Shown: piece after piece, positions 5,545 through 6,407 of the stretch
Layout: the number at the start of each line of letters is the position of its first letter
Position numbering within the stretch: the first letter of the stretch is position 1
Assembly (NCBI GenBank): GCA_002781805.1
Contig: PFFZ01000098.1
Location: 1,745-8,151 of the forward strand
Source: Nitrosopumilales archaeon CG15_BIG_FIL_POST_REV_8_21_14_020_37_12
Lineage (GTDB): Archaea; Thermoproteota; Nitrososphaeria; Nitrososphaerales; Nitrosopumilaceae
Direction: 5' to 3'
DNA: 6,407 nt
Made by a program: the position numbers and the translations under genes
Notes under the pieces: model-generated
Told to the model about the DNA's origin: nothing
Seen by the model: only the letters and a program-made list of their open reading frames with translations
Database searches by the model: none

Positions 5545-6407
5545 ATGAAAGATCCGAATCACTATGCAAATATCTATAACGCATATGACAAAAACCCAAA
5601 AAAGATCAGAGTGTTAGACAGCACACTCAGAGAAGGAGAACAGCATCCAGGAGTGTCATTTACAAACAAACAGAGAATCCAAATTGCATGGATGTTAGAT
5701 TATTTTGGAGTGGATCAGATTGAGATTTCACCAGTTGTGTCCAGTGATCACAAGGAAGCAACCAAGACAATCATCAAACAAGGGCTAAAGGCAGACATTG
5801 TTGCGCACGGAAGAGCGCTAAAGGAAGACATTGACATATCATTGAGCTGCGATGCAAAATGGTGTGCAGCATATCTAGGGATTTCAGATATTCACCTCAA
5901 AGACAAGCTAAGAATTTCAAGAGAGGAGGCGCTAAAAAGAGCAGTCGAGACTGTAGAGTATGCAAAATCCCACGGACTAAAAATCAGATTTACAGTAGAG
6001 GATGGAAGTAGGGCAGAACCAGAATTTTTGATCAAAGTGTGCAAGGCAATCGAAGATGCAGGAGTAGACAGGATCAGTTTGCCAGATACGGTCGGAATTC
6101 TTCGCCCAATAGGCATGTATAATTTTGTCAAGAGAGTAAGAGAAGAGATAGATGTTCCACTTGATGCACATGTACACAATGACATAGGTTTTGCGCTTGC
6201 AAATGCGTTTGCAGCATGTGATGCAGGAGTCGATCAGATCCACACCACAATTGATGGAATTGGTGAGAGGACAGGAATTCCACCTCTTGCAGAGGTTGCT
6301 GTTGCACTGACATATCTTTACAAGTCACCAAATGATTTCAGACTAGACATGCTGGCAGACTTGTCAAGATTGATTGAGGAATACACATCAATCAAACCAT
6401 ATGACTC
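5545..6407 (+). CDS. Homocitrate synthase-like DRE-TIM enzyme, 3'-truncated
   Basis: The first 287 codons of an acyltransferase of the isopropylmalate/homocitrate/citramalate synthase family; the right edge cuts it. Homocitrate synthase condenses 2-oxoglutarate and acetyl-CoA, the entry to aminoadipate and lysine. Visible motifs: LDSTLREGEQ (24-33), with metal ligand Asp25 and catalytic Arg29-Glu30; His88 in VAHGR, aligning with the His of THIQC in Thermus homocitrate synthase, where isopropylmalate synthases usually differ; RFTVED (148-153); DRISLPDTVG; DAHVHND (207-213), with metal ligands His209 and His211; and GIGERTG (238-244), close to the GIGERNG of homocitrate synthases. The IGFALAN stretch after the HxH resembles isopropylmalate synthases more, so substrate remains open. 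The start at 5545 is chosen over the in-frame ATG at 5527 because the latter is too close to the TATA box to be in the transcript. About 20 residues precede the barrel. Lysine context supports homocitrate synthase. Confidence 0.88.
   Translation, partial: MKDPNHYANIYNAYDKNPKKIRVLDSTLREGEQHPGVSFTNKQRIQIAWMLDYFGVDQIEISPVVSSDHKEATKTIIKQGLKADIVAHGRALKEDIDISLSCDAKWCAAYLGISDIHLKDKLRISREEALKRAVETVEYAKSHGLKIRFTVEDGSRAEPEFLIKVCKAIEDAGVDRISLPDTVGILRPIGMYNFVKRVREEIDVPLDAHVHNDIGFALANAFAACDAGVDQIHTTIDGIGERTGIPPLAEVAVALTYLYKSPNDFRLDMLADLSRLIEEYTSIKPYD

Noticed and set aside
5892..6331. Several overlapping minus-strand open frames opposite the homocitrate-synthase-like gene
   Set aside because: The plus-strand frame carries the full set of DRE-TIM motifs; the antisense frames have none and overlap each other.

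Overview
The window looks like part of the genome of a marine ammonia-oxidising archaeon of the Nitrosopumilus type (Thaumarchaeota/Nitrososphaerota). The grounds are a low-GC sequence, arginine encoded mostly by AGA/AGG, tightly packed or overlapping genes, SD sites resembling GGTGATC/GGAGG, a TATA-box promoter with a very short or absent leader, and above all a LysW-type amino-group-carrier operon. The lineage is inferred from style and gene order; no marker gene is present.

Everything reads on the plus strand. From left to right: (1) the 3' part of argG, argininosuccinate synthase, cut by the left edge; (2) lysW, a 55-residue carrier protein that is easy to miss because it is so short; (3) lysX/argX, the ATP-grasp ligase that joins the substrate amino group to LysW; (4) lysY, reductase; (5) lysZ, kinase; (6) lysJ, PLP aminotransferase; (7) an Lrp/AsnC-family regulator in the place of Sulfolobus LysM; (8) a 116-bp intergenic region with a TATA-box promoter; (9) the first 287 codons of a homocitrate-synthase-like DRE-TIM enzyme, cut by the right edge. 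Genes 1 to 7 overlap or lie 2 to 28 bases apart and look like one operon. Gene 9 has its own promoter.

The genes form one scheme. Homocitrate synthase would start the 2-oxoglutarate to 2-aminoadipate branch. LysX attaches aminoadipate (or glutamate) to the C-terminal Glu of LysW. LysZ phosphorylates, LysY reduces and LysJ transaminates the bound substrate, giving LysW-bound lysine (or ornithine). ArgG acts late in arginine synthesis. A single LysW set between an arginine gene and a lysine-entry gene suggests that one carrier pathway supplies both amino acids, as reported for Thermococcus kodakarensis. The LysX residues at the reported substrate-specificity position (Gly-Leu) match neither of the two motifs I recall for dedicated enzymes. 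LysK (the releasing hydrolase), homoaconitase, homoisocitrate dehydrogenase and the other arginine genes are not in the window.

The most interesting points are the likely dual-function pathway with its unusual LysX specificity position, the mosaic homocitrate-synthase-like enzyme, and a perfect inverted repeat on the TATA box of that gene, right after the regulator gene. I saw no RNA gene, mobile element or CRISPR array.
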